In this document: positions 9,284 to 18,025 of the stretch, piece by piece
How the letters are laid out: each line of letters starts with the position of its first letter
Numbering within the stretch: the stretch's first letter is position 1
Source of the DNA: Methylocystis iwaonis
Lineage (GTDB): Bacteria; Pseudomonadota; Alphaproteobacteria; Rhizobiales; Beijerinckiaceae
Assembly (NCBI RefSeq): GCF_027925385.1
Contig: NZ_AP027142.1
Span: 2,904,501-2,968,500 of the forward strand
DNA length: 64,000 nucleotides
Direction of reading: 5' to 3'
Program-made: the position numbers and the translations under genes
Notes under the pieces: model-generated
What the model was told of the DNA's origin: nothing
The model's database searches: none
The model's input: only the letters and a program-made list of their open reading frames with translations

Positions 9284-10375
9284 TCACGCGCCGCCGACGA
9301 CGCGAGCGACGATCTTCGCGGTGTAATCGACCATCGGCACGATGCGCGCGTAATTCAGGCGCGTCGGGCCGATGACGCCGAGCGCGCCGATGATGCGCCG
9401 CTCGCTGTCGCGCAAAGGCGCCGCGATCATCGACGAGCCGGAGAGCGAAAACAGCTTGTTCTCGGAGCCGATGAAAATCCGCACGCCCTCGCCTTGCTCG
9501 GCGCGCTCCAGAAGATCGATCACGCCGGTCTTGGTTTCGAGATCGGCAAATAGCAGGCGCACGCGCTCGAGATCGGCGGCGGCGGTCAAATCTTCGAGAA
9601 GATGCGCCTGGCCGCGCACGATGAGCTGGCGATTGTCACTCGGCGCGCCGCCCCAGCTCGCAAGCCCCTGCTGGACCAGCCGCGCGGTCAATTCGTCGAG
9701 TTCCATCTGCGCGGCGCGGCGCGAGGCTTCTATCCCGTCGCGCGCCTCCGCCAGCGTGCGGCCGATGATGCGCGCGTTGAGATAATTCGCCGCTTCGATC
9801 AGAGCGGAAGCCGGTAGATCCCGCGAGACGGGAATGACGCGATTCTCGACAGTACCGTCGTCGGCGACGAGAATGGCGAGCGCGCGCTCCGGCTCCAGCC
9901 GCACGAAATCAATCTGCTTGAGGCGCACATTCTCCTTGCTCGCGACGACGACTCCGGCGACGCGCGCCAGGCCGGACAGCAGACCCGTCGCCTCCGCCAG
10001 CACGCCTTCGAGATCGTGATCCTTGGATGCGGCCTCGACCTCCGCCGCAATGCGCGCGCGCTCGGCTTCTTCGAGATCGCCGATCTGCAAGAGCGAATCG
10101 ACGAAAAAGCGCAGACCCAGCTCGGTCGGCATGCGTCCGGCGCTGGTATGCGGCGCATAGATGAGACCAAGCTCCTCGAGGTCCTGCATCACATTGCGAA
10201 CCGAGGCCGGCGACAAGGTCATCGGTAGAAGGCGTGAAATCTGCCGAGAGCCGACGGGTTCACCCGTGGCCAGATAGCTGTCGACGAGCTGCCGAAAGAT
10301 TTCCCGCGAACGGTCGGTGAGCAACGACAGGCCCGATGCGGAGGGAACAATCGGCGATGGTCGGATCATGGGCAT
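9284..10375 (-). CDS. hrcA: Heat-inducible transcription repressor HrcA
   Basis: Repressor of class I heat-shock genes that binds CIRCE inverted repeats and is kept active by GroEL. 363 residues: N-terminal winged helix (about residues 15-100, with [20 protein letters not shown] and [18 protein letters not shown]), then the HrcA core ending with [24 protein letters not shown]. Length and both domains are complete. grpE, which often follows hrcA, is not downstream here; a family B repeat and the small secreted genes are. I saw no CIRCE element at its own promoter. Confidence 0.94.
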   Translation of the reverse strand: MPMIRPSPIVPSASGLSLLTDRSREIFRQLVDSYLATGEPVGSRQISRLLPMTLSPASVRNVMQDLEELGLIYAPHTSAGRMPTELGLRFFVDSLLQIGDLEEAERARIAAEVEAASKDHDLEGVLAEATGLLSGLARVAGVVVASKENVRLKQIDFVRLEPERALAILVADDGTVENRVIPVSRDLPASALIEAANYLNARIIGRTLAEARDGIEASRRAAQMELDELTARLVQQGLASWGGAPSDNRQLIVRGQAHLLEDLTAAADLERVRLLFADLETKTGVIDLLERAEQGEGVRIFIGSENKLFSLSGSSMIAAPLRDSERRIIGALGVIGPTRLNYARIVPMVDYTAKIVARVVGGA

Positions 10376-10407
10376 AAGAATAACGCATCAGCGCGCGGCG
10401 TCGAGAA

Positions 10408-10439
10408 TCAAAAAAGCCCGGCCGCCTGGGCCGGGCTCT
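10408..10439 (-). terminator. Intrinsic terminator (minus strand), distal copy
   Basis: On the minus strand AGCCCGGC and GCCGGGCT pair and are followed by TTTTTTGA. It lies between the barrel-protein gene and hrcA. A nearly identical hairpin without the T-run sits at 10614-10637, right after the barrel-protein stop, so a family C repeat separates two copies of the same structure. Confidence 0.7.
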
Positions 10440-10445
10440 GGCTGC

Positions 10446-10611
10446 TGACAAAGTAGCGGTAACGCCCCTAGCGCTTCGAGACGCCTGCTGCGCAGGCTCC
10501 TCAGCATGAGGAGCTTCTGCTACTGCGCCAAACACTTAGGCCTCATCCTGAGGAGCGAGCGACGCTCGCGTCTCGAAGGACGAGGCCGCCTCGGAGGTTT
10601 GTCAACAAACT
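10446..10611. repeat. REPIN-like repeat, family C copy 1
   Basis: Two inverted REP-type units, CTTCGAGACGCCTGC...CTCAGCATGAGG and CCTCATCCTGAGG...GTCTCGAAGGACGAGG. The outer ends are AAAGTAGCGGTAACGCCC and GGAGGTTTGTCAACAAAC. Copies lie at 19523-19703 and 57322-57483, with a partial copy at 60975-61031. Confidence 0.85.
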
Positions 10612-10659
10612 GAGCCCGGCCGCTTGGGCCGGGCTTCTCGTCGAAGCAGCGTCGGGGGA

Positions 10660-11448
10660 TTAAATCCCCAGATCGGGCATGCCGATCAGAGCGCCCAGAT
10701 TTTTGACGCGGTAATTGACGCCGATGCGCGCGATATGCGTGTCGAAGCCATTGCCGGTGAAGGTGCGGTAGGCGTTGGGGTAGCCCAGGCCCGAGCCATG
10801 CGTGCCCTGCAGGCTCGAATAGAGATATTCGGCCTTGACGCTGATCTTGTCGAACAGGGCGTATTCGAAGCCCGCGCCCACCGTCCAGCCGGCCTGCCAG
10901 CTCGAGGCCGAGGTTGGGAAGAGATAGCCCGCGACGCTGTCCACGCCGCTGACGTGCAACTGGCCATAGGCGAGGCCGCCCGTAACATAGGGCATGAACC
11001 GGCCAAAGGCGTAACCGATGCGCAGACGCTCGGCGCCGTACCAGCGCAGGCGGCTGTAGAGCTGATTGCCCCAATTCCAGCCGCCGGTGACGTTGCTGCT
11101 CACATCGGCGTAGTTGAACTCGGACTCGTAGCCGAGCACGATACGGTTCGGCAATTGCCAATCGGCGCCGCTCTGCACGCCGACAAGATAGCCTCTCGTG
11201 CCGAGGTTGGTCGCCACATTGTTCCAGTTGACGACCGGAGTCGGGCCAAAAGCGGTGACGTTGGACAGATAGCCGGTCGAGCCGGCGCCATAGCCGCCGC
11301 TGATGCCGAGATGATATCCGGTCCAGTCGAAGCCAATTGCCGGCGGGGGCGGCGGCGGAGCCTTATAGCTCGGAAGATCCGCGGCGGTCGCAACGCCGAA
11401 AGACAGGATCGACGCGGCAGCGCCAAAAACCGCAGCCTTGAAATTCAT
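10660..11448 (-). CDS. Outer-membrane beta-barrel protein (Omp25/Omp31-like)
   Basis: 262 residues with signal peptide MNFKAAVFGAAASILSFG ending ATAADLPS, a short proline run (YKAPPPPPPAI), then FDWTGYHLGISGGYGAGS, which is the start typical of the eight-stranded Omp25/Omp31/OmpW-like barrels common in Rhizobiales. The chain ends in beta-strand-like VKAEYLYSSL and IARIGVNYRVKN. An upstream in-frame ATG exists at 11511, but the ATG at 11448 is preferred because GGAGAC precedes it and it places the signal peptide at the N-terminus. Single gene with a 161-bp AT-richer promoter region upstream. Confidence 0.85.
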   Translation of the reverse strand: MNFKAAVFGAAASILSFGVATAADLPSYKAPPPPPPAIGFDWTGYHLGISGGYGAGSTGYLSNVTAFGPTPVVNWNNVATNLGTRGYLVGVQSGADWQLPNRIVLGYESEFNYADVSSNVTGGWNWGNQLYSRLRWYGAERLRIGYAFGRFMPYVTGGLAYGQLHVSGVDSVAGYLFPTSASSWQAGWTVGAGFEYALFDKISVKAEYLYSSLQGTHGSGLGYPNAYRTFTGNGFDTHIARIGVNYRVKNLGALIGMPDLGI

Positions 11449-11609
11449 ATGTAGTCTCCAAGAGCAAGGCCGCCCGGTCTCCGGCGCAGCAACATGTCGC
11501 AAAAGTAACACCGCATAACTGATGAAGAAATTACGCGCGCGCCCTGTTCGGCGAATTTACCGGCCGCGTTGCCGTGGAGTCACACTTTCATACAATCATC
11601 TGATTTTTA

Positions 11610-12851
11610 TCAGGAAACATTAAGAGGACGCCCCAGGAGCGGAGCGGCCAGCGCGCCAAGGTTGCGCTGATAGGCGGCAAGCGAGAAGCGGGTCTCGTAA
11701 TAAATGCGGGCCGCGCTCACGCTGCGCTGCGAATCGTCCTTCGGCGGAATGGCGGCGGCCGAGCGCAGCGCGGCGGCGAAATCCTCCGCGGTTTCGGCGA
11801 GCGTCACGCCAGGGAGCGAGAGAGCGTCGCGATCCATGCCGCGCAGGGCTTGCGGCGTCGCAATGAGCGGCAGGCCGCTCGACATGGCCTCGACCGTCTT
11901 GATCGACAGCCCCGTCCCGCTGATCGTCGGCAACAGGACGAGCCTGGCGCCGGCGTAGACTTCGCCGGGGTCTTCGACCCGGCCCAGGAACCAGTCCTTG
12001 TAAGCGGCATACTCCTCCGGCGCGCGGGCGCGCACCCCGGCGTCGACGCTGCCGGCGATCTTGACCGTCACGCCCGGCGCTTTCGGCGCGACCTCGCGCA
12101 GGAACCAGATCAGGCTCTCGACATTGGCCGTGTTGTTGCTGGAGACGATGACGATGTCGGACCCGCCAGGGCCCGTCGGCGCGGCGGGCGTCGGCGGGTA
12201 GAGCAGCGCATGGCGCTTCTCGGGCAGAAGGGCGCGGAAATCCTCCGCCTCCTGCGCATTGAGATGCAGCAGAAGATCGGCGCCGCGCATCGCCGAAAGC
12301 TCCTGCGCCAACATCGCCTCATAGGTCGCGCGCGGCGAAAGCCAGTGCATGCGCTCATTGATGAGCGCGAACTGCCGCGCCTGCAGATCATGCGTATCGA
12401 GCAAGATCGGCGCGCGCCCGCGCGCCAGCCGCCGCGCCACCGGCATCAGAAAGAAATGGTTGCAATGGATGAGGTCGTACTCTTGCGCCTCGACCAGCGG
12501 CGACAGCTCGGCGCGCTCGGCCATCCCCAACCGAATCGCCGCCTGATCGCCATGGATATAGGGCCAGAGAGTCTGCGCGAGGAACCGCGGGCCGAGCATG
12601 GCGTGGAACGGCGCGCCGCCGTAATAGCGCGGGCCGGACTCGAGCTCGGGTGTGGCCTCGGTAAAGCTCTTCCAGATCCAGGCGCGGCCAGGGACGAAAC
12701 CGGGGTCGGCGCTGATGGCGATCGGCAGCACCTCGGCCCCGAGCGCCCGGTAAGCCTCGATCTGTCCGAGCACGACGCGATAGGTGCCACAGGAATGCCA
12801 GGCCGGATGGATGAGCGCCACGCGCCGGCCGGTAAGATCGATCGCGCTCAT
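11610..12851 (-). CDS. Glycosyltransferase, GT4-like (tandem paralogue 2)
   Basis: 413 residues of GT-B type: N-terminal RRVALIHPAWHSCGTYRVVLGQ, central YDLIHCNHFF, and a C-terminal nucleotide-sugar half with LVLLPTISGTGLSIKTVEAMSSG, the EX7E-like region of GT4 enzymes. It is similar throughout to the upstream 12848-14086 gene (shared HPAWHSCG/HAAWHSCG, HGDQA, LxTxDxQARQ, FRALLP, GLSIK). The start is the ATG at 12851, overlapping the upstream stop by four bases; codons further upstream run inside that gene. Donor and acceptor cannot be told; a cell-surface polysaccharide role is inferred from the neighbours. Confidence 0.85.
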   Translation of the reverse strand: MSAIDLTGRRVALIHPAWHSCGTYRVVLGQIEAYRALGAEVLPIAISADPGFVPGRAWIWKSFTEATPELESGPRYYGGAPFHAMLGPRFLAQTLWPYIHGDQAAIRLGMAERAELSPLVEAQEYDLIHCNHFFLMPVARRLARGRAPILLDTHDLQARQFALINERMHWLSPRATYEAMLAQELSAMRGADLLLHLNAQEAEDFRALLPEKRHALLYPPTPAAPTGPGGSDIVIVSSNNTANVESLIWFLREVAPKAPGVTVKIAGSVDAGVRARAPEEYAAYKDWFLGRVEDPGEVYAGARLVLLPTISGTGLSIKTVEAMSSGLPLIATPQALRGMDRDALSLPGVTLAETAEDFAAALRSAAAIPPKDDSQRSVSAARIYYETRFSLAAYQRNLGALAAPLLGRPLNVS

Positions 12852-14086
12852 GCGGGAAGGGTTTCCAGCTCCGCCGCCAGCGCCCGCGCATAGGCCGCGG
12901 GGCTGAAGACTGCCTCGTAATATTTGCGTGTGTCGCTTGCGGCCGCGGGCGTTTCGCCGGCGTCGGCGCGCGCCTGCGCCTCGCGCCAAAGCCGGGCGAA
13001 TTGCTCGGCGTCCTCGGCCAGAGAGACATTCGAGAAAGCTGACGGATCGACCTTCATGCCGCGAAAAGCGAGCGGCGTCGCGATGAGCGGCGCGCCGCAG
13101 GAGAGCGCCTCCACAGCCTTGATGGAGAGGCCATGCCCCTCGACCGTCGGCAGCAGGACGCAGCCCGCATTGGCGTAGACCGCGCCGATATTCTCGACCC
13201 GCCCTCGGAATAGCGCGCGATGCGCCTCGTAAAGCGCGGGATCGCGCTGCTTCACGCCCGCGTCAATATTGCCGTAGATCGCAACTCGGGCGCCGTCCGC
13301 GCGCGGGACGACCTCCTGCAAAAGCCAGCGCAGGCTCTTGTAATTGGCGTAATTGTCGCTCGCGACGATGATGATCTCGCCGCCCGCCGCGCGTGGAACG
13401 TCGAGCACGGCCGGGTAGATCAGCGCATGGCGCGCCTGCGGCAAAAGCGCCCGGAAGTCGCGGTCTTCCTCCTCATTGAGATGCGCGCAGAGATCGGCGC
13501 GGCGCATCCAATCGAGTTCGACCGCCAACATCTCATCGTAGCCGACGTAAGGCGGGATGAAAAAGCCGCCCTGATTGCGCAGCACATATTGCCGCGCCTG
13601 GATGTCCTGCGTCTCCAAGATCACAGGAACCCGCCTGCCCCGCTTCAATCGCTCGACGAAGGGCAACGTGATATAGTGGTTGGCGTGGAAGAGATCGATC
13701 GCTTCGAGATCGTCCGGCACGGGAACCCGCTTGGCGATCTCGATCAGCCATGACGCCTGATCGCCATGGATGAGGCGCCACCAGCCGTCAAGGAGCAGCC
13801 GCGACGCCAGAGCGGCGTTCGGCGCGCCGCAGAAATAGCGTCGATCGGCCCCAATGTCGCGGGTGGCGGCGAGATAGGACGGCCAGCGCCCGCCATCGGG
13901 CGCCGGCGGGGTCAGCGCGTCCATCATCGCAACGGACAGCACGCGCGCGCCGAGCGCCTGATAGGCGGCGATCTGACTGACGTTGACCTGATAGCTGCCG
14001 CAACTGTGCCAGGCGGCGTGGACGACGGCGACGGTCTTCCCGGCGAGCGGCCGCGCAGGAGGCGGCGTCTCCGAAATCTGCCCCAA
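12848..14086 (-). CDS. Glycosyltransferase, GT4-like (tandem paralogue 1)
   Basis: 412-residue paralogue of the next gene, with the same order of motifs: VAVVHAAWHSCGSYQVNVSQ, HGDQASWL, ILETQDIQARQYVLRNQ, DFRALLPQARHALIYP and CVLLPTVEGHGLSIKAVEALSCG. Both halves of a GT-B fold are present. It forms a two-gene unit with the paralogue and is divergent from the 14135 gene, with about 48 bp between starts, so the two promoters must overlap. The near-equal length suggests tandem duplication. Confidence 0.85.
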   Translation of the reverse strand: MGQISETPPPARPLAGKTVAVVHAAWHSCGSYQVNVSQIAAYQALGARVLSVAMMDALTPPAPDGGRWPSYLAATRDIGADRRYFCGAPNAALASRLLLDGWWRLIHGDQASWLIEIAKRVPVPDDLEAIDLFHANHYITLPFVERLKRGRRVPVILETQDIQARQYVLRNQGGFFIPPYVGYDEMLAVELDWMRRADLCAHLNEEEDRDFRALLPQARHALIYPAVLDVPRAAGGEIIIVASDNYANYKSLRWLLQEVVPRADGARVAIYGNIDAGVKQRDPALYEAHRALFRGRVENIGAVYANAGCVLLPTVEGHGLSIKAVEALSCGAPLIATPLAFRGMKVDPSAFSNVSLAEDAEQFARLWREAQARADAGETPAAASDTRKYYEAVFSPAAYARALAAELETLPA

Positions 14087-14134
14087 TCGACCGCCCCCTT
14101 GCTTTTGCCCGAATTTTACAAGTACACCCCCTAT

Positions 14135-15028
14135 ATGAGCCTTCGACCTTCGAATCCACCCCTGCGCGCCCCGGAGTCAGAGACCGGCGCCGCCGCGCCC
14201 GCCAAGCGCTATGGCATCGCCATCGTCGGCAACGACAAGATCATCGATTGGCTGCTGCCCTTCCTGGAGAGCTACCGCGACACCAATTCGTCGCTGCCGA
14301 TCTATCTCATCCCCTATGACGACAACGTCGAAATGACCCGCCGCGCCGCCGATGTTTACGGCGCGACCTATGTGGACGAGGAGCCGGTCGAGATCGACAA
14401 GCTCTCCCATGAGCTCTATCCGGGTTTTTTCAACAATAACCGCCGCCGACTGCGCAAGCTCCAGGCGCTTGCCCTGCCGCTCGACGAAGTCGCTTATGTG
14501 GATGTGGACGTCATTCTGTTTCGCGACTTCACGCCCATTTTCGGCAGGCTCGAAGCCGGCAAAAGGGAATTCATCGTCGCCTCGCCGAGCTTCGAATATG
14601 TCTACAACGACAGGCGCAGCAATTACGCCTTCCTGAACGACGCGCTGCTGTTCAACGACGGCTTCTGGGTCACGTCCAACAAATATCTCAAGCTCTCAGA
14701 CTTCATCGAAACGATGAAGGAAGACGCCGAGATTTTCCACGACGTGCGCAAGCGCGGCCAGCTTTTCGCGCAGCCGCTGGTGAACTTCGTCACCCATCGC
14801 CGCGGGATCAAGATCGAGCTGCTGCCCAATGTGGTGGAGAAAGCCTCGCATGAGAGCTTCTACAAGGCGCCGGGCGTGACCTTCGTGGACGGCAAGCCGG
14901 TGGATTACGAAGGCAAGGAAATCTATTTCGCCCACTGGGCCGGCGCGGTCGCGCTGCCCGCGCGCGGCGTCTTCGATCCAGCCTGGACGCAATATTCCAA
15001 GGCCGCCTGGGCGCGGTTCAAGAAATAG
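14135..15028 (+). CDS. GT-A-like glycosyltransferase-family protein with DVDV motif
   Basis: 297 residues. The core KRYGIAIVGNDKIIDWLLPFLESYRDTNSSLPIYLIPYD followed by LDEVAYVDVDVILFRDF resembles nucleotide-sugar transferases of the GT-A/GT8 kind, with the DxD metal site at VDVDV. The C-terminal IYFAHWAGA segment is also seen in such proteins. An upstream in-frame ATG lies inside the opposite-strand gene, so I choose the ATG at 14135. Substrate is unknown. A family A repeat follows the stop. Confidence 0.75.
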   Translation: MSLRPSNPPLRAPESETGAAAPAKRYGIAIVGNDKIIDWLLPFLESYRDTNSSLPIYLIPYDDNVEMTRRAADVYGATYVDEEPVEIDKLSHELYPGFFNNNRRRLRKLQALALPLDEVAYVDVDVILFRDFTPIFGRLEAGKREFIVASPSFEYVYNDRRSNYAFLNDALLFNDGFWVTSNKYLKLSDFIETMKEDAEIFHDVRKRGQLFAQPLVNFVTHRRGIKIELLPNVVEKASHESFYKAPGVTFVDGKPVDYEGKEIYFAHWAGAVALPARGVFDPAWTQYSKAAWARFKK

Positions 15029-15060
15029 CGCTGCAGGACCACGCGCCTTGATTTTTTACC

Positions 15061-15143
15061 CGTCATTGAGAGCGACGCGAAGCAATCCAGGGGCCGCGAT
15101 GTGGCTCTGGATTGCTTCGTCGCTGACGCTCCTCGCAATGACG
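15061..15143. repeat. Palindromic intergenic repeat, family A copy 2
   Basis: CGTCATTGAGAGCGACGCGA on one side and TCCTCGCAATGACG on the other, around CCAGGGGCCGCGATGTGGCTCTGG. It fills the gap between the 14135 and 15171 genes. Confidence 0.8.
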
Positions 15144-15170
15144 GGCACAACGCCAAAGCGGCAATAACCC

Positions 15171-16334
15171 ATGCCCCGCCTCCTCTTTTTCTATCTCTTC
15201 AAGCGCGTGGGCTTCAGCGTCCTCATCGTTCAGCTCGCCTTGTCGGTTCCAGTCGTTCTTTCCTATTTGCTCTATCAATTGCCGCCGGCGGCCGTGCGCG
15301 GCGGGCTCGTTATCCCGGCGCTGGTCGGCGTGACGCCGACAGTCGCTTATATGACCTTGCCGATGGCGATCGGCGTCGGCGCCGCGCTCGAATTCTCGCG
15401 CATGGCCAGCGAAGGCATGATCGCCGTGCTCTATGCGCTGCGGCTTTCCGTCTGGTCGATCTGCCGTCCGACATTATCGCTCGCCGCGGGCGTCGTCGTG
15501 CTCGGCTATATTCTCGCCAACATCATCGCCCCCCACTATTCGAGCAACATGCAGGACGTGTTGAACGTCGTCCGCAATTCGCTCAACCACCGCATGCTCG
15601 ACGCGGCGCATTTCTACACTTTCTCGAATGGCGTGAAGACGCTCTACATCGAGCGCTGGATCACGCCCGACATCGCCGCCAATCTGTTCATCCGGCAGAT
15701 TTCCATCGAGAAGATGGAAGAAGAAACGATCACCGCCGCGCGCGCGGAATTCCGCCGCAACGACTCGGGCGTCATCGTCGCGCTCTCCAACGGCAGCATC
15801 CAGACCCGCTCGGTCACGAGCAATGAGGTGCGGATCGCCAATTTCGACGAATACGCCATGGCGCTTCCTATGCAGGGCAGCAGCTCCCTGCCCGATCGCG
15901 GCTGGAAAGGCGTTTACGAGTTGTCGGCGGGAGAATTCCTCGCCAGCATGAAGCTCGCAAAGCAGGATCATCGCCAGTTCGGCGAGTGGATGGCAGAGGC
16001 GGCGAAACGCTTCGGCGCGCCGGCGCTCGCGCTCGCGCACGCGCTACTCGCCATGGCGCTGACCCTGACCTTCGGCAATATCACAGGTCGGCGCGGCGCG
16101 GCCGGCAGCCTGCCGATCATCGCCATTCCGGCGGCGCATATCGGTTTTCTGGTGGGGCTGGAATCGCTGCTGCGCATCAGCGCCTGGTTCGCGATCCCCT
16201 TGGTGGCCGCCGTGGGCGTCGAGATCGGCGTCTCGGCCTGGCTCATCGGCAGGCTGAATTACAGCCCGCGCGCCAAGCGCTTCGACGCTCCTGCGCCGGC
16301 GACGACGGCTGGCTACGCCGCGCCGGCCGCCTGA
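15171..16334 (+). CDS. LptF/LptG (YjgP/YjgQ) family permease
   Basis: 387 residues with the layout of LptF/LptG lipopolysaccharide-transport permeases: N-terminal membrane helices (about 15-37, 48-72, 100-120), a central beta-rich periplasmic region (about 130-275), and three C-terminal helices (about 285-305, 312-335, 340-362). Only one member of the family is present, whereas the canonical pair lptF-lptG lies together. It sits between a glycosyltransferase and an ABC exporter, so it may be the housekeeping LptF/G elsewhere split, or a paralogue serving another glycolipid. Family assignment firm, subunit identity not. Confidence 0.75.
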   Translation: MPRLLFFYLFKRVGFSVLIVQLALSVPVVLSYLLYQLPPAAVRGGLVIPALVGVTPTVAYMTLPMAIGVGAALEFSRMASEGMIAVLYALRLSVWSICRPTLSLAAGVVVLGYILANIIAPHYSSNMQDVLNVVRNSLNHRMLDAAHFYTFSNGVKTLYIERWITPDIAANLFIRQISIEKMEEETITAARAEFRRNDSGVIVALSNGSIQTRSVTSNEVRIANFDEYAMALPMQGSSSLPDRGWKGVYELSAGEFLASMKLAKQDHRQFGEWMAEAAKRFGAPALALAHALLAMALTLTFGNITGRRGAAGSLPIIAIPAAHIGFLVGLESLLRISAWFAIPLVAAVGVEIGVSAWLIGRLNYSPRAKRFDAPAPATTAGYAAPAA

Positions 16335-17074
16335 GCTTCCTCGGCCAGCATTGCGGCGCGATAATCGGCGATGATGCGCTTGGGCTCGCCGATCTCCTTG
16401 ACCACGCCCTGCTCCAGCCAAAGGATGCGATCGCAGAGATTCTCGAGAAAATCGAGATCATGCGAGACCATCAGGATCGTGCCGGTCCGGCTGAAGTCAG
16501 CGATATATTTCTCGCATTTGCGCTGAAAGATCTCGTCGCCGACCGAAAGCGCCTCGTCGACGATGAGCACATCCGCCTTGGCGTGGGCGCAAATCGCGAA
16601 GGCGACGCGCGCGATCATGCCCATGGAATAGGTCCGCATCGGCTGCTCGAAGAAGGGGCCGATGTCGGCAAAGGCGGCGATGTCCTCGATGCACTCGTCG
16701 ACTTCCCTGCGCGACAGGCCAAGGATCGCCGCGCCAATGCGGGCGTTCTCGCGCCCCGTCAGCAGCCCGTCGAAGCCGGAGCCCAACGCCAGGATCGGCG
16801 CGATGCGCCCCTTGACCTCGAATTCCCCTTTGGTCGGCATGGTGATGCCGCAGATGATCTGCAGCAGCGTCGTCTTGCCGGCGCCATTGCGCCCGAGAAT
16901 GCCGACGCGCCCGCCCTTCTCGACCGTGAAGGTCATGTCGTGCAGAACCCACTTCTCCTTGTAGAAGGTCTTCCACAGGCCGAAGAGGATCTGCTTCAAT
17001 TGGTCGTTCTGATGCGCATAGAGCTGGAAGGCTTTTCCGATGCCCTTGCAGCGAATGGCCGGCTCAGATGACAT
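16313..17074 (-). CDS. ABC transporter ATPase for polysaccharide export (KpsT/Wzt-like)
   Basis: 253-residue nucleotide-binding subunit: Walker A GRNGAGKT (61-68), signature YSMGM (149-153), Walker B VLIVDEA (169-175) and the switch His in VSHD. The MSSEPAIRCKGIGKAF start and GFDGLLTGREN segment fit KpsT/Wzt/TagH-type exporters. It ends soon after the ATPase fold, so it lacks the C-terminal glycan-binding domain of long Wzt proteins. The start at 17074 overlaps the permease by 11 bp. The gene end also overlaps the convergent 15171 gene by 22 bp. Confidence 0.88.
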   Translation of the reverse strand: MSSEPAIRCKGIGKAFQLYAHQNDQLKQILFGLWKTFYKEKWVLHDMTFTVEKGGRVGILGRNGAGKTTLLQIICGITMPTKGEFEVKGRIAPILALGSGFDGLLTGRENARIGAAILGLSRREVDECIEDIAAFADIGPFFEQPMRTYSMGMIARVAFAICAHAKADVLIVDEALSVGDEIFQRKCEKYIADFSRTGTILMVSHDLDFLENLCDRILWLEQGVVKEIGEPKRIIADYRAAMLAEEAQAAGAA

Positions 17075-17900
17075 CGACGATGACCGATTTGTAGCGCATG
17101 AAGAACTGGTAGCCCCCGATGAACACGGCGTAGGAGACGGCGACGACGAGCAGATAGCCGAAGACGTTCGGCACATAGCCGTCGAGCGCGACGGCGCGCA
17201 GCATCTCGATATAGTCGCCGACGATATTGAGGCGCAGCCACATCGCCGTCGAGGTCGACATCTGCGCAATCTGGTCGAGCCGGTAGAAGATCGGCGTCGC
17301 GAACATCAGCACCGGAACGATCGACGCCATGATATGCGCGACGTCGCGCGTGAAGGCGCCGAGCGCCATCAGAAACCAGACGACGCCCAGGATGAACAGG
17401 AAGAAGGGGACGACGAGCAGCGGCGTCAGCACGATGGTGAGCGGCACGCTCCCCGCCGTCAGCAGGCGGAAGGCGATATAAACGCCGAAGGCGACGCCGG
17501 CATAGGTGAAAGCGCGGATCGTCGCCGTCCAGGCGATGGTCTCGCTCGGGAAGATCGAGCGCTTGACGAAATTCACATGCTCATGGAGCAGGATCGGCGC
17601 GCGATAGGCGAGCTCGCTGAAGAGGTTGAAGACAATCAGCCCGATGAAGATGCCGCTGGCGTAATCCGTCACGCTCATGCCGGCGGAAAGCTGCGGCACG
17701 GTGATCGAGAAGAGCGTCGTATAGGTGAGCAGCATCACCAGCGGCGAGAGCGCCGCCCAGGCCGGCCCCAGGAAAGAGCCGCGAAAGCGCGAGATGAATT
17801 CCCGCCGCACGACGGCGCGAATGAGCTCCCGGTGACGCCAGGCCCGCTCGAAAGGGGCGATATAGGCGGGCGGGATCGAGGCGAGCAACAGTCTCAGCAT
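17064..17900 (-). CDS. ABC-2 type polysaccharide export permease
   Basis: 278-residue six-helix membrane subunit, with N-terminal RHRELIRAVVRREFISRFRGSFLGPAWA (the characteristic amphipathic start of KpsM/Wzm-type permeases), helices at about 50-72, 80-98, 118-140, 147-170, 178-198 and 245-265. It pairs with the ATPase that follows with an 11-bp overlap. With the nearby glycosyltransferases it suggests export of an O-antigen, capsule or teichoic-like polymer across the inner membrane; the polymer is not known. Confidence 0.87.
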   Translation of the reverse strand: MLRLLLASIPPAYIAPFERAWRHRELIRAVVRREFISRFRGSFLGPAWAALSPLVMLLTYTTLFSITVPQLSAGMSVTDYASGIFIGLIVFNLFSELAYRAPILLHEHVNFVKRSIFPSETIAWTATIRAFTYAGVAFGVYIAFRLLTAGSVPLTIVLTPLLVVPFFLFILGVVWFLMALGAFTRDVAHIMASIVPVLMFATPIFYRLDQIAQMSTSTAMWLRLNIVGDYIEMLRAVALDGYVPNVFGYLLVVAVSYAVFIGGYQFFMRYKSVIVDVI

Positions 17901-18025
17901 CCTTTACGAAAGCGAGCGCCATGAGGCGCGCCGGTCGCCTGCATAGACCAGTTCCGGCCGCGCCCTGTCAATGCCGAGGGTTAACTGGCGAGCCGCGCGG
18001 GCCTATGCTCGCCTGGGAGGCGCAA

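Noticed and set aside
9284..10375. Search for a CIRCE element near hrcA
   Set aside because: No inverted repeat of the CIRCE type was visible upstream of hrcA.
10408..10640. Two hairpins considered as a riboswitch for hrcA
   Set aside because: They are near-identical GC stems with a T-run on the minus strand, so terminators; a REPIN separates them.
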